DNA from: Lindgomyces ingoldianus
Taxonomy: Eukaryota; Ascomycota; Dothideomycetes; Pleosporales; Lindgomycetaceae
Reading direction: 5' to 3'
Length of the DNA stretch: 64,000 nucleotides
Assembly (NCBI RefSeq): GCF_010093535.1
Contig: NW_022985203.1
Coordinates: 346,143 to 410,142 of the forward strand
Below, in pieces: positions 10,585 to 21,965 of this stretch. Every line of letters begins with the position of its first letter. Positions within the stretch are counted from its first letter, which is position 1. The notes beneath the pieces are model-generated. The model did no database searches. It was not told where the DNA came from and worked only from the letters and a program-made list of their open reading frames with translations. The position numbers and the translations under genes are program-made.

Positions 10585-12680
10585 TTAACCAGACTTCGAA
10601 CCAATACCGCGAATCCACTCACTAACCTCGAACCCCACCCTTCGAAGCGCTCCTTCCTCAAACGGAGACATTTTATCCTTTTTCACGGTCAAGCACCTCA
10701 CTTCTTCGTTCAGCTCAACCAACTTCCCTTTCGGTGGCGTCTCCTTCGACTCACTGCTCTGAACATAGATCGTCAAGTCCGGGCCGACAGTACCACGCCA
10801 GAGCGTAGCCATCCACTGCCAGTGATCCGTCGGGCTATATGCATCTTGGATCGGAATGCGTGACGTGTACGTATCCGAGGCTCTAAGCTGGTATGTTGGA
10901 AGAATGACTACAGGTTTTATCGAGGTATCTCGGCTAGGAGTCTGAGAGTCTTTATTGGACTCCGACGAGACAGGCGTAGTGATGAATTGAATCATCTCCC
11001 TACTCTTCGCATGCCATTCTTTGACTAGATCCAAGTATTCTTCGTAGATGACCTCTTTTTGATCATCGCTGGGATTTTTGGGTGGCTCGGCGATTCGCGG
11101 ACTGTATTCCTGGTCCTTGGCGAGGAACTCTTTAAGCCACTCAACAAGCTCCTTAATGGCTGTTATATCGTCCCCTTCAACGGCAAGGATCGCGCCACGC
11201 ACTCGGATGGCGGGGCTAGTTGGGCCGGGGTCTTTGAGCGGGGGCGTGATGCGACCGAGAACTTTGATTTTAGTAGCATAAGGAACACTCATGACCATTG
11301 CTTCAACGCTTCGGCTCTGGTCGTGTTGATTTGGGACGAGCACGTTGAGGTCAACCGAGCGTTTACGGGGGGTGCATGGAGGCGGCATTGCCACTGTATT
11401 TGGGGAGGACTGTCGCGCCTGATGACTGATTGGATGAAGTGAATCACAACGGGTGCTGCTGAAGTGGACGTCTTCAACTCTGCGACCATTGCTGGAAGTA
11501 GAGTGGTTGTGACGACGTCTCTTTAAGTCTGGAGATATAGGATTGTATATTGCCGTCTCTGAAGGAGTTAAGGGCACCTGAGTATTGCTAAAATTCGACG
11601 GGTTAGGGCGACGACGGTAGTGAGCGGGTGATTCCAGACTGAGGTTACTCATGCTTGGCATGAAACAAGGCGTTGGAGCAATATCGCCGGACGTGAGGGG
11701 AGGCAAAGTTGGGGTGCTACCAGACGAGAGGAATGGGCTCGTTGGAGTCTTGATACTTCGACCACTACAACGACGGCAGCGGTACTTATCGACGGCTGTG
11801 TGTTGACCAGAAGAATTCAGTGGTAAGGGGCTAGGCTTTCCAAGGCGGCGAGGCTGGTAGCGATAATTAGGGTACTGTTCGTGGTGCCTTGCCTTTTCTT
11901 CCTGGACATGGTGTTAGAAGGAACTCAGGGAATTGCTGTCGAGAAAAAGATGCGCCATACCTGAGCAAGATCTTGCCAAACTTTCTTCTGATCCTCGTTC
12001 TCGGCTTTCCACTGCTCACCGATAATCTTGGAAATTTCAGGATTTGCGAGTCCAGGATTGCGGGCGACGATAGCATGCTGGTGGTGCTGACGATAAAGAA
12101 TAAATGCTACAAAGGATCAGCGGCTGATCGAAAGCATGTCCGCAAACAAAGAATGGCTCCTTTGTCTACTCTCGAGCAAGAAGCTCGGATATACTAAGTC
12201 GCGTTTAAGGATAAAGAAGAAATCGGACATACCATTCCTTGGGCGAGGGATTTTGGGTTCCAGTTGGCAGAGACAAACATGTCCTGACAAGTCTCTTGAG
12301 TCCGTAGATGAAGCATTGTAAGATGCCGTGGTTTCAATATGACTGTCTACCTCACACTCTTCTTCCCTTCCATTTATCTGATCATTAAGAGGTGCTGCTC
12401 TCTTCTGAGTAGTGTGCAGAGGCAATTCTGAGCTGGATGAGAGGGCTCCGGGTTCTTTCGTGCGTCGCACTGCAGCGGGTAAAGAGGTATTCCGGGACTG
12501 TTGAACCCTTTTACTCTTACGTAGTTGACTAGTAGCCTTTGGGTCCTCAATGTTAGATGCAGAAGCATCATCGCCGACTTGCATAATTGATTTGATGTAC
12601 CTGCTAGGGATGTTGAAAAATGTCGCAACAGGGGGAGCAGAGCGAAGGACGGGCGGCCGCAGCATTTGACTGGGGAACAT
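10585..12680 (-). CDS. MATA-type HMG-box transcription factor
   Basis: Predicted 636 aa from three exons, 12680-12233, 12106-11961 and 11901-10585, with introns of 126 and 59 nt, all phases consistent. The HMG box lies at about residues 144-215. It starts with the MATA_HMG signature PRPRNAFILYRQ, which spans the first intron, continues with NPGLANPEISKIIGEQW, and ends in a basic stretch (YPNYRYQPRR). A KYRCRRC cysteine motif follows. The rest is Ser/Pro-rich, with a conserved-looking acidic and helical C-terminal part. Such proteins bind the minor groove of A/T-rich sites and in ascomycetes govern mating and sexual development (relatives of S. pombe Ste11 and Neurospora FMF-1). Orthology to one of these is a guess. 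There is no mating-type neighbour such as APN2 or SLA2, so this is unlikely to be the MAT locus itself. Confidence 0.85.
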
Positions 12681-13149
12681 TTTGAGTGGATATGATGGCT
12701 GCTGATTTATTGAGATTCTTTAAGGGCGACTTTCATTGTCCCATGAATAGGAAGGAACGGAAGCGTACGAAGGATATCCACAAACCGACAGATTCTTTGT
12801 TGCTATTAAGCGTATTCCCTCGTCGCCATTGTGCTTTCATTGCTACCTGCAGGCAGTCAAGTAATATGACTGTTCCAGGTAATGCAGGAACCTTGATGGT
12901 TGGTACGTTTTCTTTGTTCTCGGACGATCTCCCAGAGCGACCAAGCTAGCCATGCCACAGAGACATTCCAGCACACTGCTATGCAAGGAGCCGATAATGC
13001 TATTATGATCACAAACAGGCTGCGGAGTCGTTTCGGGGAACACGATACCGTGGATCGCACTGGGATGCAGCCTCCTTGGCGGACGTGACGGGCTGCTGTC
13101 CAGGGAAGAATCTAGCCTAGTTCTAAACGATGTCTTCTAGGACGTCCTA
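12681..13149. other. Intergenic region
   Basis: Upstream region of the HMG-box gene and downstream region of the SGNH hydrolase gene. Short frames only; nothing recognisable. Confidence 0.5.
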
Positions 13150-14465
13150 TTAATATCCAGGAGGAAATTTCAATTCGAAATCTGCAGTGCCTTTCTTGCC
13201 GTCTTTCTGACTCGTACCTGAACCATTATCTGCAGGATCCCGAGCGTCCACATTGATAGTACTGTTACGGCGCACCAAGCGAGCGGCCTCTACTCCGATT
13301 AGCTTGTGCGCAGGGCCGCTGACATGGATATCGTCCCTATTTTATAGTTAAGATAAGACAATTCGTTCGTAGCTGTGACTGACTTACCAGAATAAGTAGC
13401 GAACTGGCTCGAAGCACTTCTCTATGTCGGCAGTGTGCACGGGATCGTTTTCCGTCTTCGGGGTTAAACAAGGCCGTTCGACTTCATCGAAGAGCGGCGT
13501 CTGTTTGCCGAACCCGAACGCGTCGGATATGTGCTTCGAATAGAGCTGTTTCGCTCGCACCTGGTTCATCACAATTCCGTTCAAGTCCGGCATAAAGATA
13601 TCGCCTCCGCTCCATGCCACAGCGGTCTGAGACAACGCCGTATTCCAGTACGTCCAGAGGAATATGGATTGGTGCTGATCCTGCGCGAAGTCGTTCGTCG
13701 ACTCGTTCTTCCTCATTTGGAAACGCGGTAGGAATGTGACGTCCACAACCTTGGGAATGACGACCTTGATTGATTCGTTAATGTGGTCGCGAAGCAAATT
13801 GAGGTTATGGAAAAGTTCTTCAATACTGCGGTCGATTGCATAGATTGCTTCTGCCTTGTCCAACGTAGAGTACTCCAAGAGATCCCAGATGCCGAAGAAA
13901 ACGGTAAATACAGTCGACTCAGTCTTGCGGAAGCGTCCTGGTATGAGAAGTTTCTGCTTTTCGAAGTTTATAAACTGTTGTACTTGGGCCTCGAAGTCGA
14001 ACAAAGCGAGCGTCTGGCGATTCGTTTCGGTCGTCGCATTAGCGTAGATGTCACTACTAACCACCGAGCCAACGGTAGGCATATTCAAGTTTGTAGGCTT
14101 CGAGCGGGCAAAGTTGTCTATGAAATCGCAGGCCAACTGTTCCTGAGTCAGAACACACTCCACTCGGGGGGAATAGAAGGCATATTCACTTCTCTGCAAA
14201 CGACCTCAGTCCATATTTCACCTCGATCAGGGTCCCTATTTTGGGTTGTGGATTTGGGAGGTGGGGAGATACGATATTCGCTGTTGTCGGACCAATCATC
14301 ACCGAATACCACAAGTCGATGCGAAGAGCCTTCCCATACTTTCTGAATCCGGGTTGAGATATGTGACGATGGTAGCATCCAGGTGAGGTACAGAACACCG
14401 GTGATAGCCACCACTATCACAACATGCAATCTTGTAAGAAACCTCATTGCTGAGGCAGATTCCAC
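13150..14465 (-). CDS. SGNH/GDSL-type hydrolase with N-terminal membrane anchor
   Basis: Predicted 405 aa from exons 14465-14190, 14142-13388 and 13336-13150, with introns of 47 and 51 nt. The N-terminus has a hydrophobic segment (about residues 12-30, VVIVVAITGVLYLTWML), a signal anchor or signal peptide. Family blocks are present in order: FGDDWSD (block I, with the nucleophile position altered from GDS to GDD followed by W-S), a CREEQLACDFIDNFA stretch, GIWDL near the middle, and WDDIHVSGPAH near the end, supplying the catalytic Asp-x-x-His. The last block is split by the second intron, which supports the exon map. The family contains esterases and lipases acting on lipids or cell-wall acetyl groups; substrate unknown. 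An alternative start is at 14447. The change in block I could reduce or shift activity. Confidence 0.75.
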
Positions 14466-15033
14466 TGTACTTGCGCTACGACTTCAGTCCCTACGTAAAT
14501 ATGTGTGGTAGGAGGACTATGGGAAAGGAAGGAAAGACGAGGGATAACTCTACAAATTTAACGCTACAAATAAGGGGCGAATTGCGCTAGATAGAGGAAC
14601 CCCAGTACATAAAAGTCGGAGGATATGTTTTGGACCAAAGGAAACGAGGGGTGAGACTGGCGGGAAGACATGTTTGTGAAATGGATGTGAGACTGGGGCT
14701 TAGGCCCAACTAGGCTAAGGAGAATAGAACATGACGACGCCGATATGCAAGCGCGGCATCAATAATTACCCTGAGCATCCCTCCCGAGATGCCGGGGTGG
14801 CTTACGTAGACTGCACTGAGGACAGGGACCCGGGCGGAAGGCTCTAACACCGCAAAGGGAGTGCTGTCGTGTGCGCAATCTTACTTGTAGCAGCCTTGCA
14901 CATCCAATTCTAAGTTCAAGGTTAACCTGTTTCACCGGCCTTATTGCACCCGCGTGCTCTCAGCAGTATAGCACGAGAGTAGTGGCAGATGGCCGAGGAT
15001 GAGGAAGCCAAGCAGATGTTCCAGATTCGGGTA
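14466..15033. other. Intergenic region before the transposon
   Basis: Upstream region of the hydrolase gene, ending at the TA target of the transposon (15032-15033). No convincing frame. Composition is normal, in contrast to the RIP-degraded body of the adjacent element. Confidence 0.5.
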
Positions 15034-15073
15034 CCCGTTTTTCTCGCTTGACGCACGGGCTCACCTGGCGCAC
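15034..15073 (+). repeat. Left terminal inverted repeat of the pogo/Fot1-type element
   Basis: Forty bases that match the reverse complement of 17107-17146 with a single mismatch. GC-rich, with CpA sites intact, unlike the interior. Confidence 0.93.
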
Positions 15074-17106
15074 ACTTTGCTCAGGAACACTAAAATTGTC
15101 ACATAATACTAACTCCACTAATATAGACCTGATTTTAGAAGCGCTTGCAGCGTTAGAATCCCTAGAGTTTAGAGAAAAAGTTAATATTACTTAAGTTATA
15201 AAAAAATATAGTGTTAAATAATTAACACTGTTACAAAGGTAGCGCAGGGTCTAAGGCTCCTATGTAGAGTAATATAAGAATTAATAACTTTTAAACAACT
15301 ATTAGAAGAGAGAGCTCTTAGAATACATTAAAAGACTATGTAAGTAAAGGCTACCCCTTATAAGGAACATACTACGCAACTTTACTACTAAAATAAGCAG
15401 TAAACAGGTAGGGAGCTTATAGCTAGACTAGTTCCTTAAGCATTACTAAGTTAACCTAGTATTAAAGTAGACTACTAGCATTAACAAGAAGAGAAAGAGA
15501 GCTAATTCTGCCTTTAAATACGCACTATATTTTAATCTCCTAAAGCATAAGATTAAATAATACAATATCTAGCTAAAAAACATGTATAATATAGATAAAA
15601 AGGGCTTCTTAATTAGAGTGCTTTTAAAGATAAAGCAGATCTTCTTCTAGCAGAAGTATAAAAAGGGTGGGATTAAGCAGATAGTTTAGAACAGCAACTG
15701 TGAGTAGATAACAACAATTGCTTATATATGCGCTAACAAATCCTCTCTCTCTCTAGGCCTTATCTACTAGGCAGTTATAAGTAATATTTAAGACTTATAG
15801 CTTTAGAACTTTAATTCTAAAATACATAAAGCTTTCTTTACTTTATTTCTAAGTAAATAGACTAACAACAACCTTAGGCTTTAATAGCTTAAGACAATTT
15901 TTAATAAAAAGACTAAACTAAAGGCGTAGCAGAGATACTAACTTTTTATTCTTAATAAACATAGATCCTATATAAATATAAAGTTTATTAAGTACTGTAA
16001 TAATAACAAGATCCTTCTAGCTATCTATCTTTCTTATAGTACTTATATACTTTAGCTGCTTAACATCTGCTTGTTTAGGCCTCTTTTACAAGCTTATACT
16101 TATAAGATAGCATAGTTTATAGAAGAATCTTAAGCTTTCTCTGCTATTACTAAGAGGGATTTCTTCTACATGTTTTAGGCAGCATAGAAGAGAGCTTTTA
16201 CTGCTAAGAATGTTCTCTTAGGGTTTAAAACCTGCAGTCTTTATCCCTTTAAGCCTAATGTTATTCTAGACTAATTTAATAACCCTAAGGCTAAAAGACT
16301 TTCCTTTAGTAAGAGCTTAAAGTTAGTGCTTATAGCTAAAGATTAAAGGAAGATTGCTAAGCTTTTAAGATTAGTTATTAATAACATATATAACTCTAAG
16401 GCTTAGCAGCTTTTACAAACAATCTACTTGCTATCTACGCAAAACATCCTCTTAAAACTAAAGGTTTACAGCCTTAAAAAAGCACTAGTTAATAAAAAAA
16501 AGTGTTAGTAAAAGAGTAAAGCTTTTTAGCTTAAACTTTTTTTTAATTTAAATAGTAGAGTAATCTTTTAGAGCTTAAACAAGGTCTAGCAAGCTTATAA
16601 GCAAGAAACAAAAAAAGCAGAAGTAGTAAAAGTAAAGAGACTTAAAAAAAAAAAATGCTAAGCGCAAAACTACAGAGAAAGCAAAGAAGGAGCAAGTTAT
16701 AGAAAAGAGACAGCGCATAAAGGCTACTGCAAAGGAAATCTAACTCTAAGAGCAGGCTTAGAAGCAGCAGAAGAAGGAGGACAACAAGCAAGCTAGATTA
16801 GCAGCTGCGCAGCTCTAAAAAGACATCTAATATGCTAAACAGGCTAAAAAAAGAAGCAAACAGCATTCTCTTAGTCCTTAGGATAATAGTAGTAATAAGG
16901 AATTAGTTGTAGAGGTTATCACTGCCCCCTAGCTAATAAATCGCTAAGGGCGACAGATCAGCCTTCCTACTAGGTATCGCGACTAGATAATGACGTAGTT
17001 TTATTTGCTATACTCTATTGCCTGTTACTCTACAAAATCTTGCAATAATTTAAATTATAGTGAGCTCTAGAGCTTTAAATCTATGTGAGGATATTGGCTG
17101 AAATCC

Positions 17107-17146
17107 GTGCGCCAGGTGAGGCCGTGCGTCAAGCGAGAAAAACGGG
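17107..17146 (-). repeat. Right terminal inverted repeat of the pogo/Fot1-type element
   Basis: Partner of 15034-15073, one mismatch over 40 bases, followed by the TA target duplication at 17147-17148. Confidence 0.93.
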
Positions 17147-17572
17147 TACGCGAGACGCCACGTGAAAAGCTTAATTACTGACTGTGATGGCATCCGATCT
17201 CCGCTCTTTCGTTAGCTAACCACTCATTTCCACCACGAAGAGCAAATGCAATCTTGATATTCCCATCGTTCTTTCCTGAACTCATCGCATTTATTTTCCA
17301 CCCTGTCGAGGCCGAATTTCCGGGATTGGGATTCAGGCCCAATTCACAGGGTGTGCTCGGCGTCCCGCACAAAAGAACGCCTGCATTGTAGGAACACTGC
17401 ATGGGGACCAGACGAGGCACGTTTTTGAGAGTCTAGTATACATGTTTGAATTTGGCAATCTAAGAGTTACGCCAAGGGATACGACAATTCAGCTTCAAAA
17501 TAAGCTGCAAATCAGCCTTTCCAATAGACCAACCCGTGCAGGAACGCCAGGTATTGATCGCTAGTACACTCA
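17147..17572. other. Intergenic region with a doubtful 81-codon minus-strand frame
   Basis: It lies between the transposon and the 3' end of the SNF2 gene. A minus-strand frame at 17175-17420 encodes a Cys-containing, Gly/Asn/Pro-rich peptide (QCSYNAGVLLCGTPSTPCEL), which looks protein-like but has no recognisable family and no signal peptide. It could be a fragment of a longer gene disturbed when the transposon inserted. Confidence 0.3.
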
Positions 17573-20500
17573 TTAAGTGGAGGAAAGTTTGTCTAATGGG
17601 TTACCAAATAAACTCTGAAAAGGGGTCTGAAGATTTGTATCTAGAGACGGTGCTGGTACATGTGGAGTAAGAATAGGGAGCTGCAAGTGAGATGTTGCGG
17701 CGCCTGGTGGAGCAGTTAAGCTTGCGCCTTCGTTTTCCCTATTCTGTATCGAGTCATTCTGTGTAACGCGCTGACGTTTTCTCGACTTCTCTGAGCCCTT
17801 TGCGTCAGTGTTGCCAAACTTCTGATATTTATGTCGACCAGGGCGGCCAAACACTTGCTGTGGTGTATTTAGGGCAGCGAACTGAGCCACCCCGCAAGAT
17901 TCGCCGGGATCTATGGTGATGACTTTGGCGTTCTGGATGATATCGATGATCTTGTTGTCATCCTCCAATGTTTTTGCCTCAAGATGCTCGTCTCGCGACA
18001 TCTTTTTCGCTCGAGTGAATATGGCTTCTTCTATCGTTCCTTTAAGGACTAGTGTCTCTACAACAACCTCTTTAGTCTGCCCAATGCGATGGGCTATTAG
18101 GAGGATTAGTAAGAGACCAGGTCTGTCAGGATATGTGAGTGAAAACTCACCTCTCTTGATTGCCTGGGCTTCAATATGAGGTCGGTTGATCGGGTTGACG
18201 ATGTAGACCAGATTGGCGGCATTGAGGTTCAAACCTAAAGCACCGCACGCCACATCAATGAGCAAAACGCGGATCTCTGGGTCTTCGTTGAAGAGCGCCA
18301 CATATTGTGACCTTACTTCGTTACCCAACGATTTCGCATAGATACGATGCCCTACATAGAGCATTTCCATACATTGCGCCAAATAGAAAGCCGTGTTATC
18401 ACCGTCATAGAATATCAAGATCTTGGAAATAGATTGGTGGGTGACGATTGCTTCTATAAGATAGGAAAGCTTTGCCGATGTTGTCCCGATAACCCGGGTG
18501 TTGAGTAGAGGGGAGTCTGGGGGAAGGTCCGCCATCTCGTCTGCTAATGTTAGTCTTCGTTTCTTCTTTGCTTGGATGGGCGATGCGGGAGCTGCGATTG
18601 CTTCCGCTTGCGCGGGTGTATCGAGTGTGTCTGATGGATTTGGATTGGCGATGGGCTGTTTGGGTTTCTTTGGTGACGCATTGAAAGTTGTGGCGGCGGT
18701 TTTGCGAGATGTCAATGGTTGACCGCCGACACAAGACGATGGCACCCCAGCCATCAAGCGCGTATGCTCAGACTCCTCATGTTTTTGAATTTTCTCCACT
18801 CGCGCTCTCTCTGCTTCTTCAATTGCAACGAGTTTTGCCTTTGCCTCTTCCCCAACCGCTTTCAACCCTTCAGATGGGTCTTCAGATAAAATCTGGCTGT
18901 CCACATAGGCCTGTCCCTCGAGCAGCTGGGTGATGCCAATCATTGCTGGCTTATTTGGATAAGCTAACGCAAAAGACATTTCCGAGTTTTGTGGCCAATT
19001 CTCGATAGCGAGGCCGACTTCATGGGCTTTGCTGAGCGCAATCCATTCTGGGGAATTGAGAAGGTTTGAGACGATTTGGCTACTTTGTAGGAGGAGTTTT
19101 GCATCCTCTAGGGAACAATTATTATCCTCCTTCCCAAGATAGTTGCTGCTGGTCTCAAGCGTGCTTGCTACATCGTCCAAACTGAAACCTGTCCAAACGA
19201 AGTTGGACTGACGCAAGTTCCGGATCAGAGAGTGTCGCGCTTTCAAGCTGTTCTTGTGAAAAAGATAATCGACATCGGATCGTTCGCTCGTAATAGCGTT
19301 CGCTCGTAGAACTTGAATAAAAAGATTCGCTGTCATCTTGTCAAACCAGCAAGGCTTGAGGTACACTACTCGGTGGGTCATTGGTGGAAGTTTTATATCT
19401 CTCTCAACGTCCTCAGGTCTAGTCTTGACAACCAATCCCTCTAATGTTCTGAGGAAACTGGTGGAGAATCCCGAGTAAGTTTTTCGATGGTGGTCCTCAT
19501 GGCGATATATATAGTCATCCCAGTCGAGTTTCCCTTCTGCGGTCGAGTCACACCAAGGGCGGACCATGAGGAAGTTTGACGCGAGCGAGCCCAACGCCTT
19601 TGCTGCTCCGGTCTTGTCTTCCTTGATGCTGAAATTCTTCCTCTGTTCAATAGCCAAATTCCTAACCAACGATGGCTCGTTGCCTTCATCATTTTGAGTG
19701 TCCAAAGTGGACATATCCACCTCGACCCCAACCAAATCTTTTGCAGGTGTTCCAGAGACAACCCAGCGCCTCTCAGCTCGAATTTGTTTGGCAATAAGGA
19801 CGGCATTCGAAACCCCAGAGGAGAAATTGTGACCTTCGTCAATAATTATTCGTAACCAATGCAGCTTCTTCAACGCAGATTCGTATATTCCGCTCTCCGT
19901 CAGGCAACGACAATCGCGAACTCGTGATGCACCAATATAGGGGCACTGGCATTCCAAGGGCGCACCGGACGCGAGCCGGCGCCCGACCTCATCTGCTCCG
20001 TCTTGGATTTCTTGTTCAAAGCGGTTTCGGGTGAAAATGATAATGTCGTACTTCATCAAGTCGGTGGTCGAAGGCAGTTCACTCCGTGGTTCCATATCCT
20101 CGTCGCCGTTGAGCAGATTTTTCTTTTTTGTGTTCCTTTTTGGTTTGGAATCCATAATAAGAATTTTAAGACTTCCTTTGCAAACATGTTTGCGTATTTC
20201 TCCTTGCCACTGATGCAATAAGTTTCGAGGAACCACGATCAGCGTGCCACTGCAAAGGACTAGCTTGCGTGGCGGCGGTATCCTGGTAGTGCGGTTCATA
20301 CGAGGGTGTTCCGCTGGAATTTCGTAATGAATGTTCTGGTCTAGCATAGTTTTGCAATTGCCCAGATCTATCCCTTCCTCAACTTCCATGCGCTCCAGGT
20401 GGGCTCGACCAGGAATCGAGTACCGACCTATGATACTCGCAACCATTTCTGACAGTGAACCAACACGTTGGCGGGTAGGCACGGTTGGTTGATATGCTGG

Positions 20501-21616
20501 TGGTATCTGTGGAACGTGACCTTTCGTAGCCAGAATTACTGCGAGACAGATAACGGTTTTCCCCAGTCCCTTCTACCATTAGCTCTATATGGGAGGGGAG
20601 ATTGTCCAAATTTGACTTACCATGGTCTCAGCTAATATTCCGCCGCGATTAGTCTCATAGTATCGTGGCTCTTGAAGAAAGGAACCATCTTTTGCCCCGA
20701 AGAAATACTCCTCACCAGTCGGAGAATGTCTGACTTCCAGGCGTGGGTCGAGCCGAAGTTCAGGAGTTGCTTCTCGTTGAATCATTAAAGCTGCAGACCT
20801 TGCCTGATAAGGATAAAGCCTTGTCTTTAGGCCACAGAGGGGCTGGTCTTCATAGCCATCGAGTAGGAATTGGGAGCATGATTCAAGTAATTCTTCCCCT
20901 GCGATCCTGGTGTATCTGCTTTTGATTTTCTGGGGCGAAGGGGCTGGGGACGGAAGCATGTTGAATAGATAGAAGAGGGATACATTCTCAGGACTGGCCC
21001 ATGGATCAAAACGAGCAACTTGACTTCCATAGACACCATTCCAAGCTTCTGAGGAAACATCAACCCGGTGAAGTAGATTTCGCAGCGCCGATTTCAAGCT
21101 TTTGCTTTGGCGATCGATAAAGCGACGGCCTCTATCATTTGGCAGAAGATATATCCTCAGCAAAGAGTAATCTGGTAGTGCAGTTATACTCGCACAGTTG
21201 ATGAAAAGCCTGATCCATGTCGCTTGGAGGAGCTTCAATGTGTCATTCCCGATAATTGTCTTAGCCTCATCAGATAAATGCAGAGGAACAAGCTCAATCC
21301 AGTCAGAATCATAGATCCGAGGGTCAGATTCAATTAGAAGTTTCTTGTCAAGATGGAGGCACCCCAAAGCGATATATCTCTTGAGATCCTTTAGTTTGGC
21401 GTCTATGTCAGACTGAGACGAGGAGTGGGATGTCATCGGGGTGGTTGCTGGAGTCGCGGATTGCGATGTGTACCGAGACTCCGATGAGGAGTCCTCATGT
21501 TCGAACCTATTGGCTGCTTGGCCTGATTGTGGTGGTACCGCGGGAGTCTCCATTTGTTTCTTGCTAGAATGTTCAAGCCCTGGTAGAGCTGAAGTGCCAG
21601 GTTTGCAACCATTCAT
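17573..21616 (-). CDS. SNF2-family DNA-dependent ATPase/helicase-like protein
   Basis: Predicted 1311 aa from exons 21616-20621, 20569-18151 and 18093-17573, with introns of 51 and 57 nt. The Walker A region GGILAETM-GLGKT spans the first intron (about residues 325-337). The N-lobe continues with LIVVPRNLLHQW (motif Ia) and IIIDEGH (motif II, about 576-579; DEGH instead of the usual DEAH), then WVVSGTP (motif III). The C-lobe has VLLIDVACGALGLNL (motif V) and, after removal of the second intron, QAIKRAHRIGQTKEV (motif VI). A Lys/Ala/Glu-rich segment separates the lobes. The C-terminus is low complexity with a basic KRQR patch. No RING finger was seen between the lobes, unlike Rad5/Rad16. It probably remodels chromatin or other protein-DNA complexes in the nucleus; the specific role is unknown. 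Confidence 0.88.
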
Positions 21617-21965
21617 GATAGCGCAAAACTCTCATGATCGGAATGAAGTAGGCACTGGCTTGGAAAAGATGTGGCTGATGGCATCGATAGTGAGGGAATC
21701 TACTGCTGAACACTTCGAGGTGAAGCTGGAGGCAACGGCGCATCGGAGGTCGGCGATCACTTGAGGCGCGTCTTGGCAAATAGTACATGTCACGTGCAAT
21801 GATTGGCAATGGCAAAAGGAAAGAAAACGAATGTGCATCTAATATACATAGAGAAGACGATACGTGGAAATAAGAAGCTTTTCTCTATTCCCAAAAGTAC
21901 CAGATCTTCTTAAAAAACCCACAACGCCGGGCAAGGATCTTCAATCCCGGTATGAGGTTCCTCTA
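21617..21965. other. Short intergenic region
   Basis: Separates the 5' end of the SNF2 gene from the 3' end of the aminotransferase gene (both minus). No coding evidence. Confidence 0.6.

Larger units (their letters stand above)
15034..17146 (+). mobile_element. Pogo/Fot1-type Tc1-mariner DNA transposon, RIP-inactivated
   Basis: A 2113-bp element bounded by 40-bp terminal inverted repeats with one mismatch, each starting CCCGTTTTTCTCGCTTGACG, and flanked by TA on both sides (15032-15033 and 17147-17148), the target duplication of this superfamily. The plus-strand body is AT-rich and full of stops but still reads as a decayed DDE transposase. There is a helix-turn-helix segment near 15140-15240, a W-I-T-T-I-x-C-I-x-A-D-G like stretch near 15700-15745, an LDGHxSH remnant near 15945-15965, and STHxLQPLDV near 16040-16070. 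Many of the stops are TAG or TAA where CAG, CAA or TGG would be expected. It cannot encode a working transposase. Confidence 0.93.

Noticed and set aside
10585..12680. HMG-box gene as the mating-type locus
   Set aside because: No APN2, SLA2 or alpha-box gene nearby; the protein also has a long C-terminal region unlike MAT1-2-1.
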